A DNA stretch of 52,282 bases from Mesaphorura yosii (GCA_009869945.1 WIXG01000471.1:1-52282); one strand, 5' to 3'; counted from the first letter of the stretch, positions 21,692 to 32,824 are shown. Made by a program: numbers and translations. Notes: generated by a model not told the origin, from the sequence alone.

Positions 21692-24600
21692 TTAAACAAA
21701 CGTCGCCATCGGAGAAGGCCCAGTCTCAACCCTCTTCCTCCCTCCCGGATACCCTGCAATAAAACTCCCCTCCTCATGCATCGAGTCCACATCCTTCCCG
21801 CCATAAGACTCTAGTACAGAGCTCCTCCCCGACGCCACAAAGTCCCTCAAAGTATCATCAAACTCCAATCTCCCATGTGGGAGCTCTTTCTCAAAAATCG
21901 CGTACTTCCCTCCCCTCTTTCCAGAGCAGACACAGACAAATATTAAGAGGGCTAATAGTACTAATAAACTCAGTACAAGTCCAATAACCCACCCACTCGT
22001 CTTGTTAGCATCCTTCGCCTCGATAAAAGGCCCCTGAATAACCCTCGTATACACCTCAATCTCATCTGAGGGTAGACTCTGATCCCCATCCACCGCCACC
22101 ACTCTGAATAAATACAATTCCCCCGGATCTAAAGCTCTAACAATAATAGTGTCGTCATCCGCCACCGAAGCAGTGTCGCTCCAAGTGGTCATCCCGTATT
22201 TACGGTATTGAACGTAAAAGTGGTCTCCAGGGCGACCTTCCCCTTCTACATTTGGGAGCCAAACAACACGAATAGCTGCAACTCCGTTCTCTGATTCTTG
22301 ATGTTCCCACCTGAATTTCGGTTTGACGAGCTGTACAGCTGCTCCAGAGTAGGTTTTCATTTCGGTGAATGTCTCATCCCCCGTTCCTTCTCCAGTGTAG
22401 GCTACTATGCCGACACGGTAGGTGGTGCCCCTCCTCAACTCACTTATCTTAACCTCTAGTCTTGTAGGGTCCGTGATATTCTTCTTCATCTCCGTCTCGT
22501 GCTTTATTTGTGTACCATTCACCTCCTTCCAGCTGATTATGTAGCCACGGAGGATTCCATTTGGTCTTTCTGGCAGTTGCCATACAAGGTATAAAGAACT
22601 TGCTCCAAGAGGGTACGCCTCAAAAGCCTCCACCGGCCCGGGGGTCCCCTCTGATGTAATAACTTCAAGTATCCTAGAAGGGGGCCCATTGTGCATCGTG
22701 TTGTAGGAGAATACGCGGAGAAAGTTCCTCGAGTAGGGAATCAATTGATCCACAACAGCTTGACTGCTGGTGTTACTGACTACCGTCTCCCTCGTATTAT
22801 CATCCCCATCAGCCTCCGTCCACGTTTCTATCTTGTAACCCTCGAATTTCCCGTTCAAACTGGTTGCTAGGACAGGATTCCAGGCAACTAAAGCGCTCCT
22901 CCCACTGATCCTCTCTAATAATGTGAAGTTGTAAGGCGCTTCTGACGGCTCCGCCTGCCCTGAGTACCCTAAAACTGGGTCAGGAGCCACGTTGGAGTCC
23001 CCCTTCCAGTTGACAGCCCTCACTTGAATAGAGAAGGGCCTATACGTAGGCATATTGGGTATGACTATCTCAGAGACCCTCCAGTCGAATATCTCTTGTA
23101 TCTGGTATTCAGACCCTCCCTCGTCCTCCTGCCTCCATTTTACTTGGTACTTGAACTTGGGTCCATTATGTTCAATCTCTGGCATTGGTGTCCAGCTGAT
23201 ACGAAGATTATTCGCCTCCGTCCCATCTCCTTTTACATTATCAGGGTTTTTATAGGGAACGTCTTCTGGGGTGGTGCAAACAATTTTCGAGTGACTTGAT
23301 GGTAGTGATGGCCCAATCTTGTTTCTCGCAATCACCCTGAATGTATAATTAGCCCACGGACTCATCTGTACTGTGTAACTAGTGTCTGTAGCAGGCACAT
23401 CTCTAAAAGCAGTCTCCCACGAGTCGGGTGTAAAGCTCGTGTTGTACTGAATGCTATAATAGAGTATTGGACTCCTGTTATCCCCCATCGGCTTCCAACT
23501 CACCCTCGCCGCTCTGCTCCCACAATCAACGTCTAATAATTCAGGCTGATTCGGTATGTCCTGTACAGTTAGTGTAGCTGATGCTGTAGCATTATCGTAC
23601 TGTGTCCTCGCCACGCAGGTGTAAACACCCGAGTCTAATTCCGTTGTCTTGTCTATTGTTAATGAATTGTCTTGTAACTTAACGTAACGGTGTTCGGTGT
23701 CGAAATCGATTTGTTCCCCGTCGCTATACCAGTCTAACTGTAGTGGGAGTGTTGAGTCTGCTACGGCGGCGCAGCGGAAAGTGGCGCTCGTCCCTGCAGG
23801 CACTTCGTAGTCGATTGGGCGGCCTTCTGGAATTATTCGGGTGTGCATTTTTACGGTTAGCATGCCAACTGCGACGTCGCGGCCGAATTTGTTTTCAGCG
23901 TGACAGGCGTACATCCCGGCGTCATAAAAAGCAACATCAGGGATTTGTAGATCTCCGTTCTCTAACACTTTGTACCTCCCTCCTGTTAGTTCTTGCTCAT
24001 TCCTTATCCACCTCACGATTGGTTTGGGGGCTCCAAATACTCTACAAGATAGTACAACTGATCTTCCATCTGTAGTAGTAACATTTTTAGGTGGGTGTGT
24101 TATTTCAGGTGGTAGTGCGAGCACATTCACGTAAACGTCTTTGTACACGTAACCAAAGGAATTAGTAGCGTTGCAGCCGTAGTTTCCAGTGTCTTGCTTT
24201 GTAATCCCGGTGATTGTTATTCGGTTGCCTTCTAATTTCCTCCTGATATTAAGAGGAGCCTCCTCAATAGGCTTCCCATTGTGGATCCATTTAATCTCAG
24301 GCTTAGGCTTCCCCTCCGCTTCACACTCGAATTCCACTTTTTCACCTTCTGCAGCATTCACAATTTGTGGCTCTACTGTAAAGTAGGGGGCTGCATTCAC
24401 TTGCACCTGAACAGAGTACGAGATCGGTATGCCAACACCGTTCGTGGCGTCGCAGTCGTAGGAGCCTTCATCTGAGAAATCAACGTTCAGTATTCGCAAT
24501 GTTTTCCCGTAATTGTCGTACTCGAGTCTATCGTAAGGGAGCCACCCTCCCTTCTTTGCCCATTTGATCTCTGGTAGTGGGGTTCCTCCAATTATGCACC

Positions 24601-26048
24601 ACAATTCGAGTGTTTGCCCCTTTATAGCGGAGGTTACTCTTTTGGTAGCGTATTGCATCGTTGGAGGGTGCTTATTAAGAGCTGCTGATGAACTGGTAGG
24701 TTGGACGTTTAAATAGACGTGGTTGCCCAATTTGTACTCGTTCCGAAAAGATGAGTAGGCTGTGCAGGCGTAGTTGAACTCTGTTGACTTGTCGAATCTC
24801 GTCACATTAGAAAACCAGAGCGTTCCCTCCGGATCAACAGTGATCCTCGAGTTATTGATAGATTTAAGGGCACCCAAATGATTCTGAAGCATCCAGTAAA
24901 CCTGTGGTTTTGGCCAGCCATCGGGGGAGTTGCAATGCAATTTAAAAGGGCGCCCCTCCTCGGTGCTTATTGACTGGATCTGCTCGTCCCTGAAGCCGTT
25001 TAGTTCGGATTTGCGTACGAAGACTGAGTTGGAGGTTGCTACGCCAAATTCGTTGTAAGCATAGCACTGGTACTGGCCAATGTCCTCCGTCTCAGGAATT
25101 GTTACTACTAATGTGCCACGGCCAGGTTGTTGGGAGATGCGGTCGTCGTAGACCTGTGGAGATTAAGGGGGCAGGTTAGTCGATCTTGAAATATAAATGC
25201 AGTCATTGGAGATTGGTTTTGGGCTGCGATTTTTTCCGGGGACTTTGAAAAATTTTACTTTGTCTTTTTAAATTTTGATCATTGGCGGGTTTGGCTCTTT
25301 GGCGATTTTTAGAGGGGACTTAGAAAATTTTTCCGATTCTGGGGTCTTTGTTTTTTGGGTAATTGGGAATTCCTTTGATTTGAGGTGTTGTGCGATTTTT
25401 TTCTAGGGACTGTAATTTTTTTACTTTTTGGTGGGAGGACCGCGAGCGGGACCACCTCTGGCTTTTCTTTTGTGTTTTCCCCCCATAAATTCTATTCAAT
25501 TAAACGAGGGCTCGGCTGTCGTCTCGCCCACAAATTGTTGGGGGGGGGGGGGGGGGAAACCCCTTCCCCGGCTGTAACAGTATGGGATGACCTCCGAAGG
25601 CAGTTTATAAGAGCGGTGGCCCACGCCGCTACCGCGGAGTGAAGGGCTCTAGCGGCCGAGGACCGCCTCCCGGGCGATCCTCTGCCTCTCGACTCGTTTA
25701 AGACACCACCCCCAAAAACTCACCTGCCAGTTAAACTCCTTCCCATTCTTGGTCCACCTGTACTGGGGTGGGGGGAACCCCTCCGCCTCGCATTCGATCA
25801 CAAATGGTTTATCCTGCTCGTCTATCCGTGAGGCGACCTGGTAAAGGAGCTCCTCGTGGGCGGGGGGCTGCTTCACTATCAGGGGGGGGGGATTGGACTG
25901 TTGAAAGGAGAGGGAGGTTAGCAAATTAAAATTACGACGGCGGCCCAGTCGGCTCATTCGGCTAAATACAAAACTTACTCGCAACGACGATGGTGGTCTG
26001 AATGCAGAACAAGACGGCGCCGGCAAACGAACACAGGGCCGGCAGCAT
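21692..26048 (-). CDS. Nrg: Neuroglian, L1CAM-family cell adhesion receptor
   Basis: Three exons: 26048-25979 (hydrophobic leader MLPALCSFAGAVLFCIQ), 25897-25724 and one very large exon 25153-21692. About 1,230 residues would result: six immunoglobulin domains, five fibronectin type III domains, a membrane helix (WVIGLVLSLLVLLALLIFV) and a short cytoplasmic tail beginning CSGKRGGKYAIFEKE. The domain order and the GGKYA juxtamembrane motif are those of neuroglian and L1. These homophilic adhesion proteins guide axons and bind ankyrin through a FIGQY motif; here the tail has SFIAGYPGG at the matching place. The junction of exons 1 and 2 is one base out of frame: a run of ten C (minus strand, around 25882-25891) begins exon 2, and nine would restore it, so a homopolymer error is likely. 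It is unusual that nearly the whole protein is in one exon. Confidence 0.9.
25540..25556. repeat. Run of 17 G in neuroglian intron 2
   Basis: A mononucleotide run within the 570-base second intron of neuroglian, which is much longer than most introns here. Runs of this length are prone to length error in sequencing and are also polymorphic. The flanking intron is otherwise T- and G-rich with no recognised element. Confidence 0.8.
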
Positions 26049-27160
26049 TTCGGCGGGCTTGGTGAGATCCAATTCCAACTCCTCTTAATTCACGGGCCAC
26101 ATGACCGCTCTAATTAAGCTCGAATGCTCCGCTAAATTCGAATTAAGCTGGAGCGGTGACTCATAGAAATTAAAATACTCGAACCAACGCCTTGTTTATG
26201 TGTGTTTCTGCACTGCCGCCTCAGCAGAGCAGTGTTGCCGTGCAGCAGAGCTTAAAGACAACAATAAGCAAAAGCACAACGGCCGGGACAATGAAACTAC
26301 TTGTGCTGCGGTGTGCAGGTGTCCTGCCCCGCAGCACGAACAAATAACAGGTGCGAGAGCAGAGAGCTCCTTGGGTCTCTTCGCAGCGAAACACTGGAGT
26401 ACGAGTCTCTCCTCTTCAAAACAAAGAGTTGACGAATGGTTACCATGTGAATCATTACAAAACTCCATTTTTTCGGCGCTTCATTTCACTCGGTGCAGTG
26501 AATTCTTCGAAAACCATCAAAACTCCAGATGTCCTGCGAGTCGTTACAATTCCATGCTTTCAAGCTTAATTTCACTCTATGCAGGAATTTCTGATTTGAT
26601 CACCAATTCCCTACACACGGCGCTTCGGTTCCTGCTACGGAGAGTGGAGAGTGCGTGACGAGGTCGTCCTGATTGCTCTTCGATTTCTGGCGATCACCGC
26701 CGCCGATTTCCACTACCGCTCCTCGGAGAAATACGGACTTTTCCACTTGAGCTGCCTTCTTTCGAGGGCTGCGGTCGCCACACAGCCGAGATACGACCGT
26801 CTTCTGCCTATCTCGACACTTTGGTTTAATGACTCGACTACCAATGCGATGGCCAAGTTCAAGAATGCTCTCAGAACCACCAACGAGCAAATCACCAGCG
26901 ATTGCCAAGTCCAATCGAGAGTGTGGTTTAATGCAAACTGCGGCCAAGTTCAAGACTGCTCAGAAATCAAATGAGATTGCACGGCGGACCGAGAGTGGAG
27001 AATGTCAAAAACCGTAGGAGCGGTGGTGATAAGGCGCGGTCGAGATTTCTATTCCTGACACACCAAATGCAAAAAAAAACAGGGCCGAGGAAGGAACCGC
27101 AATCGGGCCGAGATTGAAGGTTAAAGGAGATTGGGCCGGCTCTATCACTCTGGATGGTCG
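26049..27160. other. Intergenic between divergent neuroglian and the W-rich repeat gene
   Basis: No coding chain is seen. A local duplication is present: 'ggtttaatg...ggccaagttcaagaatgctctcagaa' (26822-26876) and 'ggtttaatg...ggccaagttcaagactgctcagaa' (26925-26965). Since the neighbours are transcribed away from each other, both promoters should lie in this 1.1 kb. Confidence 0.4.
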
Positions 27161-27167
27161 CGGTATC

Positions 27168-27175
27168 TTTATAGA
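27168..27175 (+). promoter_or_regulatory. TATA-like box of the W-rich repeat gene
   Basis: TTTATAGA lies about 90 bases upstream of the ATG at 27263. A start near 27200 would give a leader of about 60 bases. Placement is plausible, but no initiator is confidently visible. Confidence 0.35.
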
Positions 27176-27262
27176 TCGTCTCAAAATTCAAGTCCCCGAC
27201 TCTCCGCACCTCATTTCTTCACATCAACTCAACCAAGTCGTGCGCACAAACTCCCTACAAGA

Positions 27263-30200
27263 ATGGCTCCCAGCACCCGCACCCTCACGGCGGGTATACT
27301 CCTCCTCTCGTTGGCGGCGGTTGTGAGTCCTTGCCCGATTTGAACCAATTCCGTCTCGAAATCTAATTACTTGCAGGTTAATTAATTCCTAATTTTGTTT
27401 TGACGTAGGCCTCCTCCGATTCAATCGCCCCACCACCCTGCACCCCAACCTTCCCAACAAATGTGGACCTCCTCCGTTGGCTCACCCCTGCACGCCTCCA
27501 ACTCCTCAGAGGGGGGCACTTTGCTTGGGTCACCTCGACTGGATCTCTGCTTATCCCCGGCAGTGTAGAGTGGACGGCCGCCTTTGGAGATGTGAGCTAC
27601 CCCCAGTTCTTAGGCTTATTAAATGGCCAATCAAACTGGGACTCTGTTTTCGGCTGGATCAACCCGAATCTATTAAACGTGGCCGCTGGTGGCGATTGGG
27701 GAAGCCTCTTTGGGTGGTTGGATACTGAGAAGTTGAATTTGTTGCAAGGGGGAAGGTGGGATATTGGCAAGGGGGTTTGGTGAGTGTGGATTAACTTTGC
27801 AGTACGCTATGGGGGCACTTTGAGACCCGTCTCTCTTATTTCTCTAGGATCACCCTCAATGGACTGGAGATCCACCCAGGAACTCCCGACTGGCTCAAAT
27901 TCTTCGGCCCGCACGTCTTCCCCGGGCATTTGAACATTCTGTTCCCCAACGGAGGGACCTGGAACGATAATTTCTGGTGGTTGACTCCCCATTTCCTGGT
28001 TGAGAACGTGAAGCCTGATGTTACGTGGACGTGGGGTGAGATTCAATAAGCATGATACATGAAGCTCAGGTTCATTGTCTCACCCCGCCCCTGGCTGGGG
28101 AGGGAACTCACTAAAAATCTCACATCTCACTTTACCCCTTCCGACTCTTTCTCATGCAGCCCCCGACCAGCCCATCACCTTTGGTGGCTTCACCCCCTCC
28201 ATCCTAAACCTCTTCGGACAAGGAAAACTCTCCTGGCTCACCCCTGACCGCCTCCAACTCCTTCGTGGTGGCTACTGGGACGCCTTCTTGAACGCCTGGA
28301 TCTCAGGGAACGGGCAGGTCATCCTTCCAGGCTCCGAAGGGTGGACTCTGCACTTTGGAACCCTCCAACCTGCTGATTTGCTTGAAATTCTCGGCGGGAA
28401 ACTGCGCTGGAACGAGGCTTTCGGATGGCTCACGCCTGGGTGGCTGCAGGCGTTCCAGGGGGGTGAGTCACTACTACTAAGGAAAATAGATTGAAAAAAA
28501 AGTTTCTCATACCGTCCCCTCTACTTCCAATGTGCAGGCTCCACCCCCGACTTTAACCTCCTCCTTGGATGGCTCACCCCCGGCCGTCTTCAACTTCTGC
28601 AAGGAGGTCACTTTGACATCAATAGTGGGCACTGGATCAATGGACAGGGACAAGAAATCATACCCGGAACTGACCTCTGGGTCCAGTACTTTGGCCCCGT
28701 ATTTGGGCCGGGTGACCTTAAACTCCTCTTCCCGTATGGCGGCAACTGGAACGACTACTTCGGATGGATAGATGTGAATTGGATCAATGGGAACATTAAT
28801 CCTAGTAATCCAAAGTGGAACCCGCCTGCACCGAAACCGGTTCCTGTTAACCCACCGCCAGGCCCCGGCCCATGGCCGATCCCCTTCCCGGGCCCCGGCC
28901 CATGGCCCATCCACTTCCCCCCCACCAACATCGTCTTCCCCCCCAACTTTGACTGGACCCGGTTCAACATTCCCCAATCCTTCATCCCCTGGTTCCAGTC
29001 TGGCCAGCTCTCGTGGCTCACCCCGGAGCGCCTCCAACTCCTCCAAGGTGGCAGGTGGGATCCTGTAATCTTAGCTTGGATCACCCCCTCCGGCCAGCGC
29101 ATCACACCGGGCTCCCAGGACTGGGTCCGCTTCTTTGGCAACTTTGGCCCGGAGAATATGAATTTACTGTTCCCTGGTGGGAGAGGCGGCTCTTGGAATG
29201 AGCTGTTTGGGTTCATCACTCCGCAGTTCCTGCAGCAATACATTCAATTCATCCCACAGATTCAGGTTCCTCAACCCTCAATCGGGGTCCTCATCCCAAA
29301 CTCTCTTATAAACTTCTTCAAAGAGGGGCAGATGAACTGGCTAAACCCTGAACGATTCGCATTGCTGCAAGGAGGAAGGTGGGATATTGGACTTCAAAGA
29401 TGGTTTACTAATGACGGAAGGCAGATTGCTCCAGGCTCACAAGAGTGGACCACGTTCTTTGGGGACCTGAAACCTGACCTATTGAATTTATGGTTCCCAA
29501 ATGGAGGAGCGTGGAATGAGAGATTTGGATTCATAAACGGGGACTTTTTCAAGAATTGGAACGGGTGGCAGCCCCCGATGATTGACTTTAAGTTCCTTCC
29601 AGGGTCTTTCGTGCAGTTTATGAATGGGGGGCAGCTGGGGTGGTGAGCAATTAATTTGACCTTTTTATTTGTGGGACGCCCCTTAACCCCCTCATTTGTT
29701 CTCGCCCAGGCTCAACCCTGACCGCGCCCGCCTCCTCCAAGGGGGTCGGTGGGACGGGCGGCAGTGGATCACTGGAGAGGGACTTTCTATTCTCCCCGGA
29801 TCGCCCCAGTGGTACACGTACTTTGGTAACTTCTCCCCCGAGAGCATGAGCATGCTCTTCCCTGGTGGCTCGGGAAGATGGAACGAGGCGTTTGGGTTCC
29901 TGTACCAGCCAGGGTTCGACTTTTTCAAACATTGGCAGGGGTGGAAGGTGCCTCAGCCGGTCCCTGTCCCTCAGCCAGTCCCGGTCCCCCAACCGTTTGA
30001 CATTATAAGCACCCAAATCAGAATCCCCCTCGACGCCCGCATAGATCCCGCCATTTTAGGCCACTTCCGTTCCGGTCGCATGAACTGGCTCACCCCAGCC
30101 CGGATCAAGAAACTCCAAGGGGGAAGGTGGGACTCTAGCGCCCGCCAGTGGATCGGCAACGGGCTAGTCATTACCTTTGGGAGCCCACAGTGGACAGAGT

Positions 30201-30460
30201 ACTTTGGCGACGCTGACGTGAGCATTCTGGAGGCCATGTTCGGCGCTGGCGGCGGGGACTGGAATGGGAGGTTTGGTTGGCTCAACAAAGCTGTTGCCCA
30301 GATTCCGAACGACGCGAGGGACGATGGGAGGTTTGACTGGCGTACTCTGACCACCGCGTTTGGGGATGATGGGAGGCTGAAGACGATGGGGACGATTAAC
30401 CGGGGCACGATTAACCGGGGCACGATTACCCGGGGGAAGATTGTTAAGTCCGTTGGGTAG
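27263..30460 (+). CDS. Secreted tryptophan/glycine-rich repeat protein of unknown family
   Basis: Six exons close in frame to 925 residues: 27263-27322, 27409-27779, 27848-28035, 28160-28462, 28538-29642 and 29710-30460, with short GT-AG introns. Exon 1 is a signal peptide (MAPSTRTLTAGILLLSLAAV). After a short linker come about eight divergent repeats of some 75-110 residues. The core pattern is W-L-T/N-P-x-R, then LLQGGRWD, W-I/F, a turn with I-x-P-G-S/T-x-x-W, F-F-G, then LLFP-x-G-G-x-W-N-x-x-F-G-W/F. A Pro-rich hinge (about 28800-28935, VPVNPPPGPGPWPIPFPGPG) separates repeats 4 and 5, and VPQPVPVPQP separates 7 and 8. The tail has a GTINRGTINRGT micro-repeat. There is no transmembrane segment, and the only cysteine I noticed is just after the signal peptide. 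I recognise no known domain; a structural, cuticle, mucus or silk-like, or carbohydrate-binding role is speculation. Confidence 0.75.
27472..30300 (+). repeat. Eight intragenic coding repeats (WLTPxRxxLLQGGRWD units)
   Basis: The WLTP/WLNP motif, or its equivalent, opens units at about 27478, 27708 (degenerate, WLDTEKLNLLQGG), 28234, 28570, 29014, 29338, 29641/29710 (split by an intron inside the Trp codon) and 30086. Each unit ends in a W-N-x-x-F-G-W/F block. Units 5-8 are more alike in spacing than units 1-4. Intron phases differ between units (two phase 2 in TGG, two phase 1 in GGN), so repeats and exons do not correspond one to one, and the array probably did not grow by exon duplication alone. 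Confidence 0.7.
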
Positions 30461-30559
30461 ACCCCCTCAAAGAGATGGCGAATTCCGGTGGCGTATTCCG
30501 ACTAACTTCTAAATTGTTCTAAATTCGTTTGTTAATTCACGTTTCGAATTCAGTTGATG

Positions 30560-30565
30560 AATAAA
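30560..30565 (+). terminator. Poly(A) signal of the W-rich repeat gene
   Basis: AATAAA 100 bases after the stop codon TAG at 30458, the expected distance. Confidence 0.6.
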
Positions 30566-30599
30566 TTCGGCTCCTTATTTGCTCTCAAGGTTGGAAGTA

Positions 30600-31640
30600 C
30601 GTCTGCTCGGCGCCAACTCATTAGTCAGAGCGGAGTATTGAAAGTCTGCATACGATGTATCCAAGCCACACTCTTTCACCTTTGGGGATCTGCATAACCC
30701 TGGAGTGCGTTCGCTGCGCGCACTCTGGCCTGACCATTTCGTAGCGTATAATACAAGATTTGGTTCTCATTCTCCACAGTCCTTAGCGGATTGACGGAAG
30801 GAAGCTGGGAAATCGAAGTTCCTTAACTTGGTATCGTACAGGCACCGCCAGACGTCAGGTCCAGTGCCAAGAGTCGGGCTGGTCCCAATGACGAAGGTCG
30901 AACGGAGTCGGATTCCAGCCCCTAACCCGCGTCCATATCCTGGCATAAGAAACAGGATATTGTGGGGGCCTATTGGAGTACCGAGGGAGGACTGCCTTCG
31001 GACCCTACGTCCTTATGTGGTGGAGTGCCAGTAGGAGTTGGACCAGGAACCAGGAGAGGAGAGTACACCCAATGGGGAAGACATTTAGGTTAGGTTAGGT
31101 TAGGGTGTAGGAATACAAGGTCTTACGTAGATTTTACAGGTTTGGGTGAGGTTGATGTCTGGGAAATAATAACCTTAACCCCAACCTTGCAAATAGTTTT
31201 TGTTTACCTTCGTTTTCAAATTTGGAAACCTGAAGCCTCAAATCTCAAACCTGCTTGTAAAAGAGTTTGGAATATGCACACAGTAAAAGGGGGGGAATTA
31301 AGATTTTTGCTCATAACTCCGAACCAAGGAAAGATAGGATCCTACTTCCTAATTCCTTTTTACTAATCTTAGGTTGGTCTACAAAATGGGGTCCATGATT
31401 AACGGATCAGACGTTGGCCCAATTTTGTGAACTCCATGATAAGGTCCTTTGAATTCAAATCGAATCCGCCTTCTGCGTTCAAATTTACTCGCCTCTTTGT
31501 TCTTTCTTCCCATTTAACGTCATTACATTGTCTTCTGTGACGCCTGAAGGCTGACGGGGCTCAAACACTCCATAACCGCCTATTTTGGAGGAGCCTTCCA
31601 TTGTCCTGTCACCTTTCAGCTGCCACTTACCAAAAGCATA
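30600..31640. other. Intergenic with possible retroelement 3' end and TTAGG units
   Basis: No gene is recognised. The stretch 30780-31080 is GC-richer than its flanks, has a short open frame without a domain, and runs directly into four TTAGG units at 31085. This order (unique tail then short repeat) is how many non-LTR retrotransposons end. 31290-31450 has repeat-like wording ('ctcataactccgaacc'). Confidence 0.3.
31085..31104 (+). repeat. Four TTAGG units, the arthropod telomere motif
   Basis: Four perfect consecutive TTAGG units followed by an extra G. This is the ancestral arthropod telomere repeat. Short copies also occur near 44681-44697 in the opposite sense (cctaacctaa-type) and singly near 49030, so these are interstitial fragments rather than a chromosome end. 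Confidence 0.7.
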
Positions 31641-31644
31641 CCTC

Positions 31645-31651
31645 ATAAATA
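31645..31651 (+). promoter_or_regulatory. TATA box of the aminopeptidase gene
   Basis: ATAAATA lies 38 bases before the ATG at 31689. An initiator-like 'ttTCAATcc' at about 31670-31678 is 25-30 bases downstream, giving a very short leader. Confidence 0.5.
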
Positions 31652-31688
31652 AGGCCAAGGAGGACTCGATTTCAATCCATTTTCCATC

Positions 31689-32824
31689 ATGAACGCTTCT
31701 GCCTTAATCCAGCTGCTCCTGTTCCTCCTCGGCGGCGTGGCCCACAGCCTTTGGCGGAGGGAACCGCCGCTCCTCCCAGCAAGCGGCTCATTCAAGTGAA
31801 CGAAGTCGACCCCCCAATCTGGATGAGCGAGGAACAACTGCAGGAACAACGGGCCCGTGGAAGTCTGAGCTACTTCATTGACATTACTGACTACCCCCAG
31901 GAGGCACCCGTACCCTCCTGGCGGAGGAGCAGCCTCGGCTTTCCCACGGCCATTGTGCATCAGGGCCTGGCGGCCCAAATTATACCACTTCTAAACACGA
32001 CTCGGATGAAGGCTTTCGTTCAGGAATTCAGCCGATTTAATAACCGGTACTATAAAGGGGCGACAGGGCGCCAGTCGTCGGAGTGGCTCCAGAATCACGT
32101 CCACACGATTCTGAAGGAGTCACGGGCAGCCGGGTACAATGGTACGACATCCGTGCAAGCGGTGAATCACAGTTGGCCACAGAGTAGCGTGATAGCCCGA
32201 ATCGTAGGCCCTCACCCGGGGCACAAGACGCAGCTCATGATTCTAGGCGCCCACCAGGATTCAATCAATATGGCAGGTGGTTGTCCAGTGCCGGCGCCAG
32301 GTGCGGATGACGATGCGAGCGGAAGCACCGTGCTCGTCGAGACACTTCGGGTCCTGCTGAAGGCGGGCTTCGCCTCGATCCATACTTTTGAGTTCCACTG
32401 GTATGCAGGGGAGGAAGGAGGGCTGCGAGGGTCGCAAGACATTGCTCAAGACTACAAGGCTCACGGTGTGGATGTGGTCAGCATGTTGCAATTTGACGTG
32501 GTCGGGCACTTCGTGGGGCAACGTGAGATAGGAGTTGTCACGGATTTCACTGACCCCCAAGCGTCCCAGTTCCTCCGGCAGATCATCGACAAGTACTGCG
32601 CGTTCAAGTGGATTGATACCCGTTGCGGGTACGGTTGCTCTGACCACGCCTCCTGGTTCCGGGCGGGCTACCCGACGGCGATGCCCGTCGAGGTCGTCCT
32701 TCACCCTTTCATGCATACGATGCAGGATACGAGCTCCACCGTAAACTATGAACAGGTTCTGGAGTTTGCGAAGGCGGCCGTAGGGCACACGGTGGAGTTG
32801 GGGTTTTACCGTGCCGATGAATAG
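31689..32824 (+). CDS. Secreted M28-family (leucyl) aminopeptidase, frame broken near its start
   Basis: The main open frame, 31751-32824, is a zinc aminopeptidase of family M28 that removes N-terminal residues from peptides. Predicted metal and catalytic residues are present: His of LGAHQDSI, Asp of GADDDASGS, Glu-Glu of WYAGEEGG, Asp of LQFDVVG and His of MHTMQDTSS. Cys pairs around CAFKWIDTRCGYGC fit secreted relatives. The closest family I recall is the extracellular fungal and bacterial leucine aminopeptidases, and the gene has no intron. The likely signal peptide (MNASALIQLLLFLLGGVAHS, ATG at 31689) lies in another frame that stops at 31797. The switch must occur around 31740-31790 and no plausible intron fits, so a one-base deletion, an assembly error or inactivation is implied. 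The promoter and poly(A) signal look intact. Confidence 0.8.

Noticed and set aside
26600..26953. 117-codon minus-strand frame in the neuroglian upstream region
   Set aside because: It overlaps a local duplication, shows no domain and is opposed by equally long frames on the other strand.
28507..29243. Long minus-strand frames inside the W-rich repeat gene
   Set aside because: They are antisense shadows of the GC-rich coding repeats; the plus strand has signal peptide, splice sites and repeat conservation.
27472..30300. CRISPR or other DNA-level repeat array
   Set aside because: The repeats are coding, divergent at DNA level and 220-400 bases long; this is a eukaryotic gene.
31085..31104. 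Chromosome end (telomere)
   Set aside because: Only four TTAGG units with ordinary genes on both sides, so not a telomere.
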